A stretch of 64,000 bases of DNA from Rhodocyclaceae bacterium (GTDB lineage: Bacteria; Pseudomonadota; Gammaproteobacteria; Burkholderiales; Rhodocyclaceae). A model generated the notes under the pieces. The model saw only the letters and a list, made by a program, of their open reading frames with translations. It made no database searches and was not told the origin of the DNA. Below are positions 16,066 to 25,337 of this stretch, one piece after another. How positions within the stretch are numbered: the stretch's first letter is position 1; the number at the start of each line of letters is the position of its first letter. Both the position numbers and the translations under genes were made by a program. The stretch covers positions 39,452-103,451 of the forward strand of contig JAOAHQ010000034.1 of NCBI GenBank assembly GCA_026415155.1. The letters run 5' to 3'.

Positions 16066-17117
16066 TGCGCCCTGCCCAGCTTGCCTTGATTCTCGACCGC
16101 GAATTCGAAAGCACCGCCTCTGGCCATCACACGCCGGTGATGCTCTGGGGGCCGCCGGGGGTCGGCAAGTCGCAGCTCGTCGCCCAGGTCGCGGCGCGTC
16201 ATGGCGTGCCTATCGTCGATATCCGCCTCTCGCAGATGGAGCCTTCCGACCTGCGCGGCATTCCGTTTCGCGTCGAGGACCGCGTCGAATGGGCGGTGCC
16301 AGCCATGCTGCCGGATGAAAAGCGCCACTGGCCGGCCGGCATCTTGTTTCTCGATGAGATCACCTCGGCGCCGCCCTCCGTCTCGGCCGCCGCTTATCAG
16401 TTGATCCTCGATCGGCGCTTGGGCGAATACCGCGTGCCGCCCGGCTGGGCGATCTTCGCCGCCGGCAACCGCCAGGGCGATCGCGGGGTGACCTACGCGA
16501 TGCCGGCGCCCTTGGCCAACCGCTTTTCCCACTTCGAGGTCGAGGTCAATCTCGACGACTGGGTGGCCTGGGCCTACGCGAGTGGCATCGATGAGCGGCT
16601 CATCGCCTTCTTGCGCTTCAAGCCGGAGCTTCTCTTCGATTTCGATCCGGCGAGGAACTCGGGCGGCGAGATGGCTTTCCCGAGTCCGCGCTCCTGGGAA
16701 TTCGCCCACCGCGCGCTGCAGAAATTCGGCGATCACGATGAGCTCTTGGCCGGCGCGCTGGCCGCCTGCGTCGGCCAGGCCGCGGGCATCGAGTGCGCCG
16801 CCTTCATTGCGAGCCTTGGGCGGCTCCCTGATCTCGACGCCATCTGTGCGGGCGCCGAAGTGGCGGTGCCCGAGGAGATCGACCTGCAGTATGCCGTCGC
16901 TGCGGCTTTGGCCGGCCGTGCCCTACGCGTGCGCAGCGAACCGCAAGCCAGAGAAGTCTGGGGCCACATCCTCGCCTACGCGCAACGGTTCCCGCAGCGC
17001 GAGATGGGGGTGATGCTCGTCTCGGATCTGGCGCGCGGCCTCGGCGAGCAGCTCTATGCCGTGCCCCAGTTCGCTGCCTGGGCCCAGGCGGTGGCCGATC
17101 TCATGCTTTACGAGTGA
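16065..17117 (+). CDS. MoxR-family AAA+ ATPase
   Basis: A 350-residue ATPase with Walker A (GPPGVGKS, residues 28-35), Walker B (ILFLDEI, near 92-98), sensor 1 (FAAGNRQGD) and an arginine-finger region (PLANRFSHF). MoxR proteins act as chaperones that assemble or activate complexes with VWA-domain partners. A fitting partner is encoded two genes on at 19756, separated by a c-di-GMP gene. The ATG at 16065 overlaps the upstream stop (TGATG). Its client is unknown. Confidence 0.85.
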   Translation: MRPAQLALILDREFESTASGHHTPVMLWGPPGVGKSQLVAQVAARHGVPIVDIRLSQMEPSDLRGIPFRVEDRVEWAVPAMLPDEKRHWPAGILFLDEITSAPPSVSAAAYQLILDRRLGEYRVPPGWAIFAAGNRQGDRGVTYAMPAPLANRFSHFEVEVNLDDWVAWAYASGIDERLIAFLRFKPELLFDFDPARNSGGEMAFPSPRSWEFAHRALQKFGDHDELLAGALAACVGQAAGIECAAFIASLGRLPDLDAICAGAEVAVPEEIDLQYAVAAALAGRALRVRSEPQAREVWGHILAYAQRFPQREMGVMLVSDLARGLGEQLYAVPQFAAWAQAVADLMLYE

Positions 17118-17149
17118 GCGAATCGAGACACGGGTTAGATAACGCGGGC

Positions 17150-17155
17150 TACAAT
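17150..17155 (+). promoter_or_regulatory. Candidate -10 for the GGDEF-EAL gene
   Basis: TACAAT lies 39 bases before the chosen start, with no good -35. It suggests a promoter inside the MoxR-VWA gene group. Confidence 0.35.
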
Positions 17156-17194
17156 CTCACCAAAAATAGCGACCCAGGGGGACGGGTTAATAGA

Positions 17195-19759
17195 ATGCGC
17201 ATCCGCAACTTCATTCTGGCCACCTCGGCGGCCGTGGCCGTTGGGTTCTTCGCCCTGAGCTACTACACGCTGGGGCGGGTGCTCGAACATTCAGTGCGCC
17301 GTAATGCCGAACAATCGGCCGATGCGCTGGCGCAGACGACCTTCGCGGCGATGTATCAGGTGATGAGCACCGGCTGGCGGCGCGCCCAGGCCGAGGCCTT
17401 CATCGCCTCGGTGGCCGAGGCGGCGGGCCGCGGCACGCCGACCACGCTCAACATCTACCGCGGGCCGGTGGTCGAGGCCGACTACAAGAAGATCGAGCAG
17501 CCGCCCTTCGATGCGCGCATCGAGGAAGTGTTCGCGACGGCGAAGCCCTTGCGCGAGGCGCCGGCCGGCGGCGTGCGCTTCCTGATGCCGCTTGTCGCGA
17601 ACGAGCGCTGCCTGCGCTGCCACGATGCGGCGCAGGAAGGCGACGTGCTGGGCGTCATCGAGGTCAAGCAAGACTTTGGGCCGCTCTTGGCAGAGTCGCG
17701 GCGCGACTTTTTGCTCTGGATGGCGGGCTTGTCGCCCCTCCTCATGCTGGCAGCGGCTTTCGCGGTCTGGCGGGTGAGCCAGCGCATCGAGCGTTCGATC
17801 GCCGGTGTCGCCGAGTCGATCGCCGAGGTCGATGCCGTCGCCGATCTCAAGCACCTGCAGCTGCTGCGCCACGATCCAGGCTTCGAGGAATTCGAACGCC
17901 TTCTGCTCAGGCTCGATGTGCTCGTCGCCAAGCTGCGCGCAGTCGCGGTCGACAAAGACGTGCTGCAGTTTGAGATCGGCTTGCTCGAAAAATTCGTCAT
18001 CACCTCCGAGGTGGTGCGCGACTGGGGCGAATACATCGCGCGGCTGCTTGCCGACATCAACCAGGTGATGACGACCCACATGCTGTTCTCGGTGTTCCAG
18101 GTCGATGACGAAGTGTTCGACCTCGAGCTCTTCTGGTTCAAGACGCCGACCGAGGAGACACGCGCAATGGTCGAGCGCCATGTGCGCAGCGTCATTCAGA
18201 CCGAGCGCCTCTCCGAGCTCGCCCAGGTGAGCTTGCATCACCATTACCCCACCGCCGGCGGCGAGCCGATCGCGCTCGACGAGCGGGATGTCGCGCTGCA
18301 TACCAAAACCTTGATCGTCGATCATCCAAAGATTGGCGGCATCGTCGGCATCGGCGTCAATGCCGAGGCGGTCGAGGACGATACGCTGCGGCTCGTCATG
18401 GACAGCATCCTGTCGACGATGCTCAACGTCGTCGGCTCGGTCAAGGCGATCCACAAATACACGCGCGACATGGAGTATTACGCGACGCGCGATCCGCTTA
18501 CCGATCTCTACAACCGCCGCGTGTTCTGGGAGCTCTTCGAATACGAGGTTTCGCGCGCCACCCGGCACGGCTATCAGTTCGCGCTGCTCGTCATCGATCT
18601 CGACAATTTCAAGCTCGTCAACGACAACTACGGCCATGCCATCGGCGATCGCTATCTGCAGGCCATCGCCCATGCCATCAGAAGCATCCTGCGGCCCGGC
18701 GACGTCTTCGCGCGCTACGGCGGCGACGAATTCGTGCTGATCCTGCCCGATACCACGCAGCCCGCGGCAGCGACGGTCGGCCAGCGCCTGCTCGACACCG
18801 TCAGTGCGCTGCGCCTCGAAGTCGAGGAAGGCCCGCCGATCACTGGCAGCGTCTCGATCGGGCTCGCTGTCTTCCCCTTGCATGCCAACAACGCCAAGGA
18901 CTTGTTCCTCTTCGCCGACAACATGATGTACAAGGCCAAGCAGGCCGGCAAGCAGCAGGTCGGCATTCCGAGTGAAGAAGAGGTCGCCGAAGTGTTCCGC
19001 GACATGACGGCGACCACCGTGCAGGTCGTCAACGCCGTCAATGAGGGCCGCATCGTGCCCTTCTTCCAGCCCATCCTCGACATCCGCGCCAATCGCATCG
19101 TCGCCTTCGAGGTGCTCTCGCGCCTTTCATTCGAGGGACAGCACATCGAGGCCGGCCGCTTCATCGAATACGCCGAGAAGGCCGGCGTCATCCATCGCCT
19201 CGATATCATGGTCATGGAACAGGCGCTCGCCGCTGCTGCGGCGGCGCAGTTTTCCGGCTACATCTTCCTCAACCTCTCGCCGCGTGCGCTGGCGCTCGCC
19301 GACTTCCTCACCATGCTCAAGCGCACCATCAACGCCTGCGGCCTGCGGCCGGGCCAGATCGTCTTCGAGATCACCGAGCGCGACACCGTCAAGAACATCG
19401 TCTTGCTCGAGCGCCTGATTGCCGAGCTCAAGCTCGAAGGCTGCAAGCTCGCCATCGACGACTTCGGCTCTGGCTTCTCTTCCTTCCAGTATCTGCGCCG
19501 CTTCCCCGTCGATTTCCTCAAGATCGAGGGCGACTTCGTCGTCAACATCCTCGACAACCCGCGCGATCGCGCCTTTGTCGAGACGATCTGGAAACTCGCC
19601 GCCGATCTCGGCATCCAGGTCATCGCCGAACACGTCGAGGACGAAGGCGTGCTCGAGGCCTTGCGCGGCATCGGCGTCGACCTGGCGCAGGGCTATTTCG
19701 TGGGCCGGCCCGAGCGCGTGCTCGGCGAGAAGCTCCGTTTTCCGCTGGCCGAAGGATGA
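17195..19759 (+). CDS. Membrane GGDEF-EAL protein with haem-c sensor domain
   Basis: An 854-residue c-di-GMP protein. TM1 is about 6-28. A periplasmic DUF3365/Tll0287-like domain carries C139-L-R-C142-H143, so a covalently bound haem c is likely. TM2 is about 168-192. A GAF-like region (about 260-415) is followed by GGDEF (RYGGDEFVLI, near 507) and EAL, where ExL is EVLSR and the N, E, DD, K and E residues of the active site are all visible. It can both make and break c-di-GMP on paper. Start 17195 follows a G-rich stretch; a GTG at 17114 overlaps the MoxR gene. Its stop overlaps the VWA gene (ATGA). Confidence 0.85.
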   Translation: MRIRNFILATSAAVAVGFFALSYYTLGRVLEHSVRRNAEQSADALAQTTFAAMYQVMSTGWRRAQAEAFIASVAEAAGRGTPTTLNIYRGPVVEADYKKIEQPPFDARIEEVFATAKPLREAPAGGVRFLMPLVANERCLRCHDAAQEGDVLGVIEVKQDFGPLLAESRRDFLLWMAGLSPLLMLAAAFAVWRVSQRIERSIAGVAESIAEVDAVADLKHLQLLRHDPGFEEFERLLLRLDVLVAKLRAVAVDKDVLQFEIGLLEKFVITSEVVRDWGEYIARLLADINQVMTTHMLFSVFQVDDEVFDLELFWFKTPTEETRAMVERHVRSVIQTERLSELAQVSLHHHYPTAGGEPIALDERDVALHTKTLIVDHPKIGGIVGIGVNAEAVEDDTLRLVMDSILSTMLNVVGSVKAIHKYTRDMEYYATRDPLTDLYNRRVFWELFEYEVSRATRHGYQFALLVIDLDNFKLVNDNYGHAIGDRYLQAIAHAIRSILRPGDVFARYGGDEFVLILPDTTQPAAATVGQRLLDTVSALRLEVEEGPPITGSVSIGLAVFPLHANNAKDLFLFADNMMYKAKQAGKQQVGIPSEEEVAEVFRDMTATTVQVVNAVNEGRIVPFFQPILDIRANRIVAFEVLSRLSFEGQHIEAGRFIEYAEKAGVIHRLDIMVMEQALAAAAAAQFSGYIFLNLSPRALALADFLTMLKRTINACGLRPGQIVFEITERDTVKNIVLLERLIAELKLEGCKLAIDDFGSGFSSFQYLRRFPVDFLKIEGDFVVNILDNPRDRAFVETIWKLAADLGIQVIAEHVEDEGVLEALRGIGVDLAQGYFVGRPERVLGEKLRFPLAEG

Positions 19760-21006
19760 CGGACGCTGCCGACAAGCTCGCCAGCGCGCGCACGCGGCTC
19801 ATCCTCGATCAGCCCTTCCTCGGCGCGCTGGTGCTGCGCCTGCCCTTGAAACCCGCCCACTGGTGCCGCACCACGGCGACCGATGCGCGCACGCTCTACT
19901 ACAACCCGCGCTGGATCGAGCGCCTCTCGGGCCCGCAGGTCGAATTCGCGCTCGCTCACGAGGCGCTCCACTGCGCGCTCGGCCACTTTGCGCGGCGCGG
20001 CCATCGTCAGCAGCGCAAGTGGGACTTAGCTTGCGATCTGGCGATCAATCCGCTGCTCGTCGATGCCGGGCTCAGGCCTCCGCCCGAGGCCCTCGTGATC
20101 GATCTTTATCGCGGCATGGCGGCCGAGGAGATCTACCCCTGCCTCGATGACAGCCTCACCGAAAGCCAAATGATGGACGAGCATCTGTGGGACGGCGACG
20201 AGGGCGGGCGGGGGGAAGCGGGCAGCGCAGGCGCGGGCGGCGGCAAGGCCGGCGGACAGGAGGCCGAAAATGAAGGTAGTGGCGGCGCAACGCCGGCCAA
20301 AGTCGGCGCTGGCGAGACGGCAGGGATGGGCGCGGATGCGCCCCCCGCCCCTTTGCGCGCCCAGGAAAAAGAGCGCTTGCAAAGGCAGTGGCAGCGCCAT
20401 CTTGCCGCCGCCGCGCAGCGCGCGCGCGAGGCGGGCAAGCTCTCCGGCGAACTGGCGCGTCTTGCTGAAGCGGCGCTTGCGCATCAGGTTTCCTGGCGTG
20501 CGCTCCTGGCGCAGTTCTTCGCCCAGGCAGCGCGCGACGACTACAGCTGGCAGCGGCCCGCGCGCCGCAGCGAAGGAAAAAACGGCGAGGCGATCTGGCC
20601 GAGCCTATCGAGCCGCATGGGCGACATCCATGTCGCGCTCGATGTCTCCGGCTCGGTGACGGAGGCCGATCTCGCGGATTTCCTCGGCGAATTGAATGCC
20701 TTGAAAGGCAGCCTGCCGGTGCGCATCACGCTCTTTGCCTGCGATAGCGATCTTGCCGCCGGCGCGCCCTGGGTGTTCGAGCCGTGGCAGCCGCTCATCC
20801 TGCCGCGCCACTTCGCCGGCGGGGGCGGCACCTCGTTCCTGCCCGTCTTCGAATGGATCGAGCGGCAGGGGGCGCGCCCCGACGCGCTCGTCTATTTCAC
20901 CGATGCCGAAGGCGAGTTTCCCAGGCAGCCGCCCAACTTTCCGGTGCTCTGGCTCGTCAAGGGCAAGGCGCCGGTGCCCTGGGGACGGCGCGTGCAGCTC
21001 AATTGA
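19756..21006 (+). CDS. VWA/metallopeptidase-like protein (DUF2201)
   Basis: A 416-residue cytoplasmic protein. The N-terminal domain has HEALHCALGH near residues 73-82, an HExxH zinc-binding signature. A low-complexity Gly/Glu/Ala linker (about 138-205) follows, then a C-terminal VWA domain with MIDAS motif LDVSGSVTE. This DUF2201-type layout is the usual partner of MoxR ATPases. Residues 182-189 (KVGAGETA) are a dispersed-repeat copy inside the linker. Translation is coupled to the upstream GGDEF-EAL gene, which is an unusual insertion in a MoxR-VWA pair. Proteolysis is not proven. Confidence 0.8.
   Translation: MTDAADKLASARTRLILDQPFLGALVLRLPLKPAHWCRTTATDARTLYYNPRWIERLSGPQVEFALAHEALHCALGHFARRGHRQQRKWDLACDLAINPLLVDAGLRPPPEALVIDLYRGMAAEEIYPCLDDSLTESQMMDEHLWDGDEGGRGEAGSAGAGGGKAGGQEAENEGSGGATPAKVGAGETAGMGADAPPAPLRAQEKERLQRQWQRHLAAAAQRAREAGKLSGELARLAEAALAHQVSWRALLAQFFAQAARDDYSWQRPARRSEGKNGEAIWPSLSSRMGDIHVALDVSGSVTEADLADFLGELNALKGSLPVRITLFACDSDLAAGAPWVFEPWQPLILPRHFAGGGGTSFLPVFEWIERQGARPDALVYFTDAEGEFPRQPPNFPVLWLVKGKAPVPWGRRVQLN
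20299..20321 (+). repeat. 23-bp dispersed repeat, copy 6
   Basis: A consensus copy, variable triplet GAG. In the VWA gene linker, sense frame 0, encoding KVGAGETA. Confidence 0.85.
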
Positions 21007-21106
21007 GGCTCTGGCGAAAGCAATAGGCGAGGCCGCTTCGGGTATCCTACGCGGCTTTACCGCTCAAGAACGGGGCAAGAGACTCCGGCTGATCACGAGG
21101 GGGAGC

Positions 21107-23629
21107 ATGGAGGATCCACCGCAGACGCCGATTCCTTATGACGAGCTCGTCGAACAGCTCGTCGTCGCCGCTTTCGTCATCGATGTCGAGGGGCGCGTCT
21201 TGGTGTGGAACCGCGCCTGCGAGGATCTCACCGGCCTGCCGGCCAAGGCAGTGATCGGCACGCGCGGCCATTGGCGCGCTTTCTACGACCACGAGCGGCC
21301 CGTGCTCGCCGATTTGATCGCGCGCGGCGAGACGCATCGCATCGTCGATCTCTACGCCCAGGCCGATAGCCACTGCACGATCCACGGCGGCTTGCACGCG
21401 GAAAACTGGTGCTCGATGCCGCTTTTGGGCGTGCGGCGCTATCTCTCGATCGACGCCGGCCCGATCCGCGATGCTTCCGGCCGCATGGTCGCGGTGGTCG
21501 AGACGCTGCGCGACTGGACGGCCTGGAAAACTGCCGAGAGCGAACTGCGGCTCATCGAATCGGTGTTCGAGAGCGCCTCGGAAGGCATCCTCATCACCGA
21601 CACCGAGGCGCGCATCGTGCGCGTCAATCCCGCCTTCACCGAGCTCACCGGTTATGCGCAAGAGGAAGTGCTCGGCAAGCGCCCGTCGTTTCTGCAATCG
21701 GGCTTGCATGAGAAGCGCTTCTATGCCGAGCTGTGGCACAGCCTCACGACGACGGGCCACTGGCGCGGCGAGATCTGGAACAAGCGCAAGAATGGCGAAA
21801 TCTATCCAGAGCACCTCGCCATCAATGCGGTGCGCGATGCCGAAGGTCGCGTGACGCATTACGTCGGCCTCTTTAGCGACATCACGCAGCAAAAGGCCGT
21901 CGAGGAGCGCCTCGAGGACATGGCCACCCACGATGCGCTCACCGGCTTGCCCAACCGCATTGCGCTCTCGCTCAAACTCCATCAGGCGATCGCCGCGGCG
22001 CGCGCCCATGATCGCCTCGTCGCCGTCTGCTTCGTCGATCTCGACGGCTTCAAACCGGTCAATGACACCTGGGGGCACGAGATCGGCGATCGCGTGCTCG
22101 TCGAGGTGGCGCAGCGCTTCAAGCAAGCCTTGCGCGCCACCGACACTGTCGCGCGCATCGGCGGCGACGAGTTCGTCTTGGTGCTCGGCGAATTCCACGA
22201 CGTCGAGGAGATCGAGTTCGCCTTAAGCCGCATCCTCGAGCACATCCGCAAGCCGATCGTCGTCGATGATTTGCGCATTGCGATTTCCGCCAGCATCGGC
22301 GTCACTGTGCATCCCTTCGACGAATCGGACACCGATACGCTGATCCGCCACGCCGACCAGGCGATGTACATCGCCAAGAACCAGGGCCGCAACCACTGGC
22401 ACATGTACGACATCCATGCCGAGGACGAGGGCCGCCAGATCAACGCGATGCTCGCCCGCGTGCGCGAGGGGTTGCAGCATGGCGAATTTAGGCTTTACTA
22501 CCAGCCCAAGGTGAATCTGCGCGAGGGCCGCATCGTCGGCATGGAGGCCTTGATCCGCTGGCAGCATCCCGAGCGGGGGCTTGTGCCGCCGGGTGAATTC
22601 CTGCCCCAGGTCGAGAACTCGCCCCTGATCGTCGACCTCGGCGAATGGGTGATCCGCGAGGCGCTCGCCCAAATCGGCCGCTGGCGCGCCGCCGGCCTCG
22701 AGATGAAGGTGAGCGTCAATATCGCGGCGCGCCAGTTTCAGCACATCGACTTCGTGATGCGCCTGCGCAGCATCCTGGCGCAATACCCCGAGGTGCCGCC
22801 GCAGCTCCTCGAGATCGAGGTGCTCGAAAGCACCGCGCTCGACGACGTCGAGAGCGTGCGCGCCATCGTGCTCGCCTGCCAGGAGCTCGGCGTCGATTTC
22901 GCGCTCGATGACTTCGGCACCGGCTATTCGACGCTCACTTACTTGAAGCGCCTGCCGGCGCGCGAGCTCAAGATCGACCAAAGCTTCATCCGCGACATGC
23001 TCGAAGACAAAGAAGACCTCGCGCTCGTCGAAGGCGTCATCGGGCTTGCCTCGGTGTTCAAGATGGGCGTCGTCGCCGAAGGGGTCGAGACCCTGCAGCA
23101 CGGCATCGTGCTGATGCGCATCGGCTGCGACGTCGTGCAGGGCTACTACATCGCCAAACCGATGCCGGCCGAGCGCGTGGCGGGCTGGTGCGCCGGCTTC
23201 CAGCCCAATCCGCTCTGGGCGCAATGGGCCATTCCCTGGGATCGCACCCATCTGCCGCTCGTGCTTGCCGAGTATGACCACCTCAAGTGGGTGCAGCGGC
23301 TCGCGGCCGCGCTCGACGATGCGACGATCGAGCTGCCCGCGCCTGACGAAATTGCCAATCCGCATGTCTGCCGCTTCGGCCAGTGGTATGACCACGACGG
23401 CCGCCGGCAGTATGGCGAGCTCGCCGCCTTCCGCGCCATCGCGCCGTTGCACGAGCGCGTCCATCGGCTCGCCGTCGAGATCATCCGGCTGCGCGATCTC
23501 GGCGAGATCGAGGCGGCGCGCGTCTTTGTCACCGAGCTCAATGCCACCAAGGACGCCATCGTGGGGCTCCTTGGCGTGCTGCATGGCGCCTTGCTTAAGC
23601 AGCGGCCGGCTGCTGGGCTTGCGTCCTGA
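21107..23629 (+). CDS. PAS-PAS-GGDEF-EAL-CZB cytoplasmic protein
   Basis: An 840-residue soluble protein. Two PAS domains (about 10-135 and 145-265) precede GGDEF (IGGDEFVLV near 355) and EAL (GMEALIRW, with IEVLEST, LDDFGTG, LKIDQSF and AEGVET intact). The C-terminal ~110 residues match the CZB chemoreceptor zinc-binding domain: EYDHLKW, PHVCRFGQWY and PLHERVH supply His/Cys ligands. Zinc-controlled c-di-GMP turnover is inferred by analogy with CZB diguanylate cyclases. GAGGGGGAG precedes the ATG. No membrane segment is seen. It follows the VWA gene after a 100-bp gap. Confidence 0.88.
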   Translation: MEDPPQTPIPYDELVEQLVVAAFVIDVEGRVLVWNRACEDLTGLPAKAVIGTRGHWRAFYDHERPVLADLIARGETHRIVDLYAQADSHCTIHGGLHAENWCSMPLLGVRRYLSIDAGPIRDASGRMVAVVETLRDWTAWKTAESELRLIESVFESASEGILITDTEARIVRVNPAFTELTGYAQEEVLGKRPSFLQSGLHEKRFYAELWHSLTTTGHWRGEIWNKRKNGEIYPEHLAINAVRDAEGRVTHYVGLFSDITQQKAVEERLEDMATHDALTGLPNRIALSLKLHQAIAAARAHDRLVAVCFVDLDGFKPVNDTWGHEIGDRVLVEVAQRFKQALRATDTVARIGGDEFVLVLGEFHDVEEIEFALSRILEHIRKPIVVDDLRIAISASIGVTVHPFDESDTDTLIRHADQAMYIAKNQGRNHWHMYDIHAEDEGRQINAMLARVREGLQHGEFRLYYQPKVNLREGRIVGMEALIRWQHPERGLVPPGEFLPQVENSPLIVDLGEWVIREALAQIGRWRAAGLEMKVSVNIAARQFQHIDFVMRLRSILAQYPEVPPQLLEIEVLESTALDDVESVRAIVLACQELGVDFALDDFGTGYSTLTYLKRLPARELKIDQSFIRDMLEDKEDLALVEGVIGLASVFKMGVVAEGVETLQHGIVLMRIGCDVVQGYYIAKPMPAERVAGWCAGFQPNPLWAQWAIPWDRTHLPLVLAEYDHLKWVQRLAAALDDATIELPAPDEIANPHVCRFGQWYDHDGRRQYGELAAFRAIAPLHERVHRLAVEIIRLRDLGEIEAARVFVTELNATKDAIVGLLGVLHGALLKQRPAAGLAS

Positions 23630-23679
23630 CGAAACCCTGCTCTTGGCAGGGGCATGAACGGCTTCGCGGCGGCGAGCGG

Positions 23680-23685
23680 TATCAT
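23680..23685 (+). promoter_or_regulatory. -10-like hexamer just before dsrS
   Basis: TATCAT ends 9 bases before an SD-less ATG, inside a small AGCGG/CCGCT hairpin. It may give a leaderless or near-leaderless mRNA. Confidence 0.4.
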
Positions 23686-23694
23686 CCGCTGACG

Positions 23695-24708
23695 ATGGCC
23701 GCTGTCGAACTCACGCCCGAAGATGCCTTGCGTTTGAATGTCCTCTTGGCCGGCGAGGTGCTCGCCGTCAAGATCGACGAGGGCGCGCGCGTGCTTTTGG
23801 GGCTCACGCCGCGCGGCGAGGCGAAGGTGCCGCTCAATCCTGTCGGGCGGCCGGAGCGCTATTTCCAGCGCGTGCGCGAACTCTTGGGCGGCCACGCGCT
23901 CGGCTCGCCAGGCGGCTATCCCGTGCATTTGCGGCGCTGGACGCGCATGGGTCATGCCGAGCCGCAGAAGCTCGAAGCCTTCCTGAAGCTCGGCGAGCCC
24001 GAGGCGGTGCTCGCCGTCGCCCATGCGCCGACCTTGACCGATGAGCTCGCGCGGCGCGTCTGGTGGGCGCTGCCCACGCCCGAGGTCGCTCAGGTCATGC
24101 TCGCTCATCCGGCGGTGCGCGCGGGACGGATGGGCCGCGTGCTCGTGGCGGCGCTCATCGAACACCTGCCCTTCGAAGCCGAACCGATTGCGGCGATGCA
24201 CCTCGTGCGCGGCCTGCTGGCGAGCGGCCTCATGACGGAAGAGGAGCGCGCCGCCCTGTGGGCGAAGGCCAAGCGCCGGCCGCACTATCTGATCGGTTTT
24301 CTCGAATACCTGCCCGAGGATCTGCCGCCCGAAGCGCCGCTGCCGCCGCTTCCCAACCTGCCCGACACGCCGGCGGCGCGGCTACTTGAGCGCTGCCGCA
24401 GCGGCGTGGGACAGGCCTGGCTCCATGCGGCGGAAATCGCGCTCGATCGGCCGCCTGCGCACGAGGCGGTCTATCGGCTGCTCGATTTGATCGGTCAGTA
24501 TTTCGCTGCCGGGCGTGAGGCAAGCGCGAGTCTTAACGACTATCCCGCCGAAGCGGCGGCGCTCGAAGCGCTCTCGCGCTTGTCACAAGCCGATGCCGAG
24601 CCGATCCTGACCAGAACGACCGCCGTCGGCCCGCTGATGCGGCGCCATTTGGAGCCGCTCATCGCGCCGATCCTCGCTCACTTGCGCCGTTTGCGGGGGA
24701 TTGCATGA
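23695..24708 (+). CDS. dsrS: DsrS-like protein
   Basis: A 337-residue soluble protein that I recognise as DsrS-like: LTPEDALRLNVLLAGE at the start, RGEAKVPLNP, the GHALGSPGGYPVHLRRWTRMG block and HAPTLTDELARRVWWALP are its hallmarks. DsrS is encoded at the end of dsr clusters of sulfur oxidisers, but homologues occur widely without dsrAB, and its function is not defined. Here it opens a six-gene, overlapping operon (23695-27049). Its stop overlaps the next ATG (ATGA). No Shine-Dalgarno is visible. Confidence 0.7.
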   Translation: MAAVELTPEDALRLNVLLAGEVLAVKIDEGARVLLGLTPRGEAKVPLNPVGRPERYFQRVRELLGGHALGSPGGYPVHLRRWTRMGHAEPQKLEAFLKLGEPEAVLAVAHAPTLTDELARRVWWALPTPEVAQVMLAHPAVRAGRMGRVLVAALIEHLPFEAEPIAAMHLVRGLLASGLMTEEERAALWAKAKRRPHYLIGFLEYLPEDLPPEAPLPPLPNLPDTPAARLLERCRSGVGQAWLHAAEIALDRPPAHEAVYRLLDLIGQYFAAGREASASLNDYPAEAAALEALSRLSQADAEPILTRTTAVGPLMRRHLEPLIAPILAHLRRLRGIA

Positions 24709-24953
24709 AAGGCGGCCTCTATCTCGACGCCGAAGCGCCCGGGCTCGTGCGGCAGACCTATGCGCTCGTGCGTGCCGAGCGCGGCAAGAGAAAGCGCTTT
24801 CCCGAAAACGTCGTCGAACCGGTGGCGACCGCCGAAGAGGCGCTTGCGCGCGAGGATGCCGCGCACAAGCTCTTTGCCGCCGAAGTCATGGGCCCCTCGC
24901 GTTCCTCCGAGGGCTTTCGTCTTTACTATCTCGTCCGTTGGTTGTCCGAGTGA
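24705..24953 (+). CDS. Small conserved-looking protein of the DsrS operon
   Basis: An 82-residue charged soluble protein (MKGGLYLDAEAPGLVRQTYALVRAER...) that I cannot assign to a family. No signal peptide, Cys or membrane segment is present. Its ATG overlaps the dsrS stop and its TGA overlaps the GTG of the next gene, so it is embedded in coupled translation. That coupling is the main evidence that it is real. Function unknown. Confidence 0.6.
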   Translation: MKGGLYLDAEAPGLVRQTYALVRAERGKRKRFPENVVEPVATAEEALAREDAAHKLFAAEVMGPSRSSEGFRLYYLVRWLSE

Positions 24954-25327
24954 ATCCCAGCAAACCTTTCCCCATTCCTGTCGTGCCGGCCGATGCCGCC
25001 CCCGATCCAGCCTTGAGCCACTGCAGCGCGGCCGAGCCCTTCGCCCTCATGGTGCTTGGTGACAGCATGGCACCCGAATTCGTCGAGGGCGACATCATCG
25101 TCATCGAACCCGAGGGGCTGGCCACCGATGGCTCTTACGTGCTCGCCTGGCTCGATGATGAGTGGATCTTCCGTCAGCTGGCCAAGGACGAACGGGGCTG
25201 GAAATTGCAGCCCTTGAATCCCAAGTATCCGACGGCCCGCATCGCCGATCTGTCGGTGGTGAAGGGCGTCATCATCCAGAAATCCAAGCCCGGCCGCCGG
25301 AAGGCTGCCAAACGTTACGTCGACTGA
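24950..25327 (+). CDS. S24/LexA-like protein lacking the catalytic lysine
   Basis: A 125-residue protein with the S24 peptidase fold of LexA/UmuD: the Ser region is LVMVLGDSMAPEFVEGDIIVIEP-like (GDSM near residue 38), followed by the strand SYVLAWLDDEWIFRQLAKD. Where LexA-type proteases carry the catalytic Lys (t-v-K-r), this has F-R, so self-cleavage is doubtful. There is no HTH domain. Start is GTG at 24950, overlapping the upstream stop. It may be a ligand- or complex-binding relic of the fold; the role in the DsrS operon is unknown. Confidence 0.65.
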   Translation: MNPSKPFPIPVVPADAAPDPALSHCSAAEPFALMVLGDSMAPEFVEGDIIVIEPEGLATDGSYVLAWLDDEWIFRQLAKDERGWKLQPLNPKYPTARIADLSVVKGVIIQKSKPGRRKAAKRYVD

Positions 25328-25337
25328 AGGACGCCGC

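Noticed and set aside
17114..17194. GTG start overlapping moxR for the GGDEF-EAL gene
   Set aside because: The extra 27 residues precede a normal N-terminal membrane helix, and ATG 17195 has a G-rich site upstream.
24013..24035. Weak antisense repeat-like stretch in dsrS (AVAHAPTL)
   Set aside because: The HAP-x-LTDELAR block is native to DsrS proteins and the DNA match is poor in the core.
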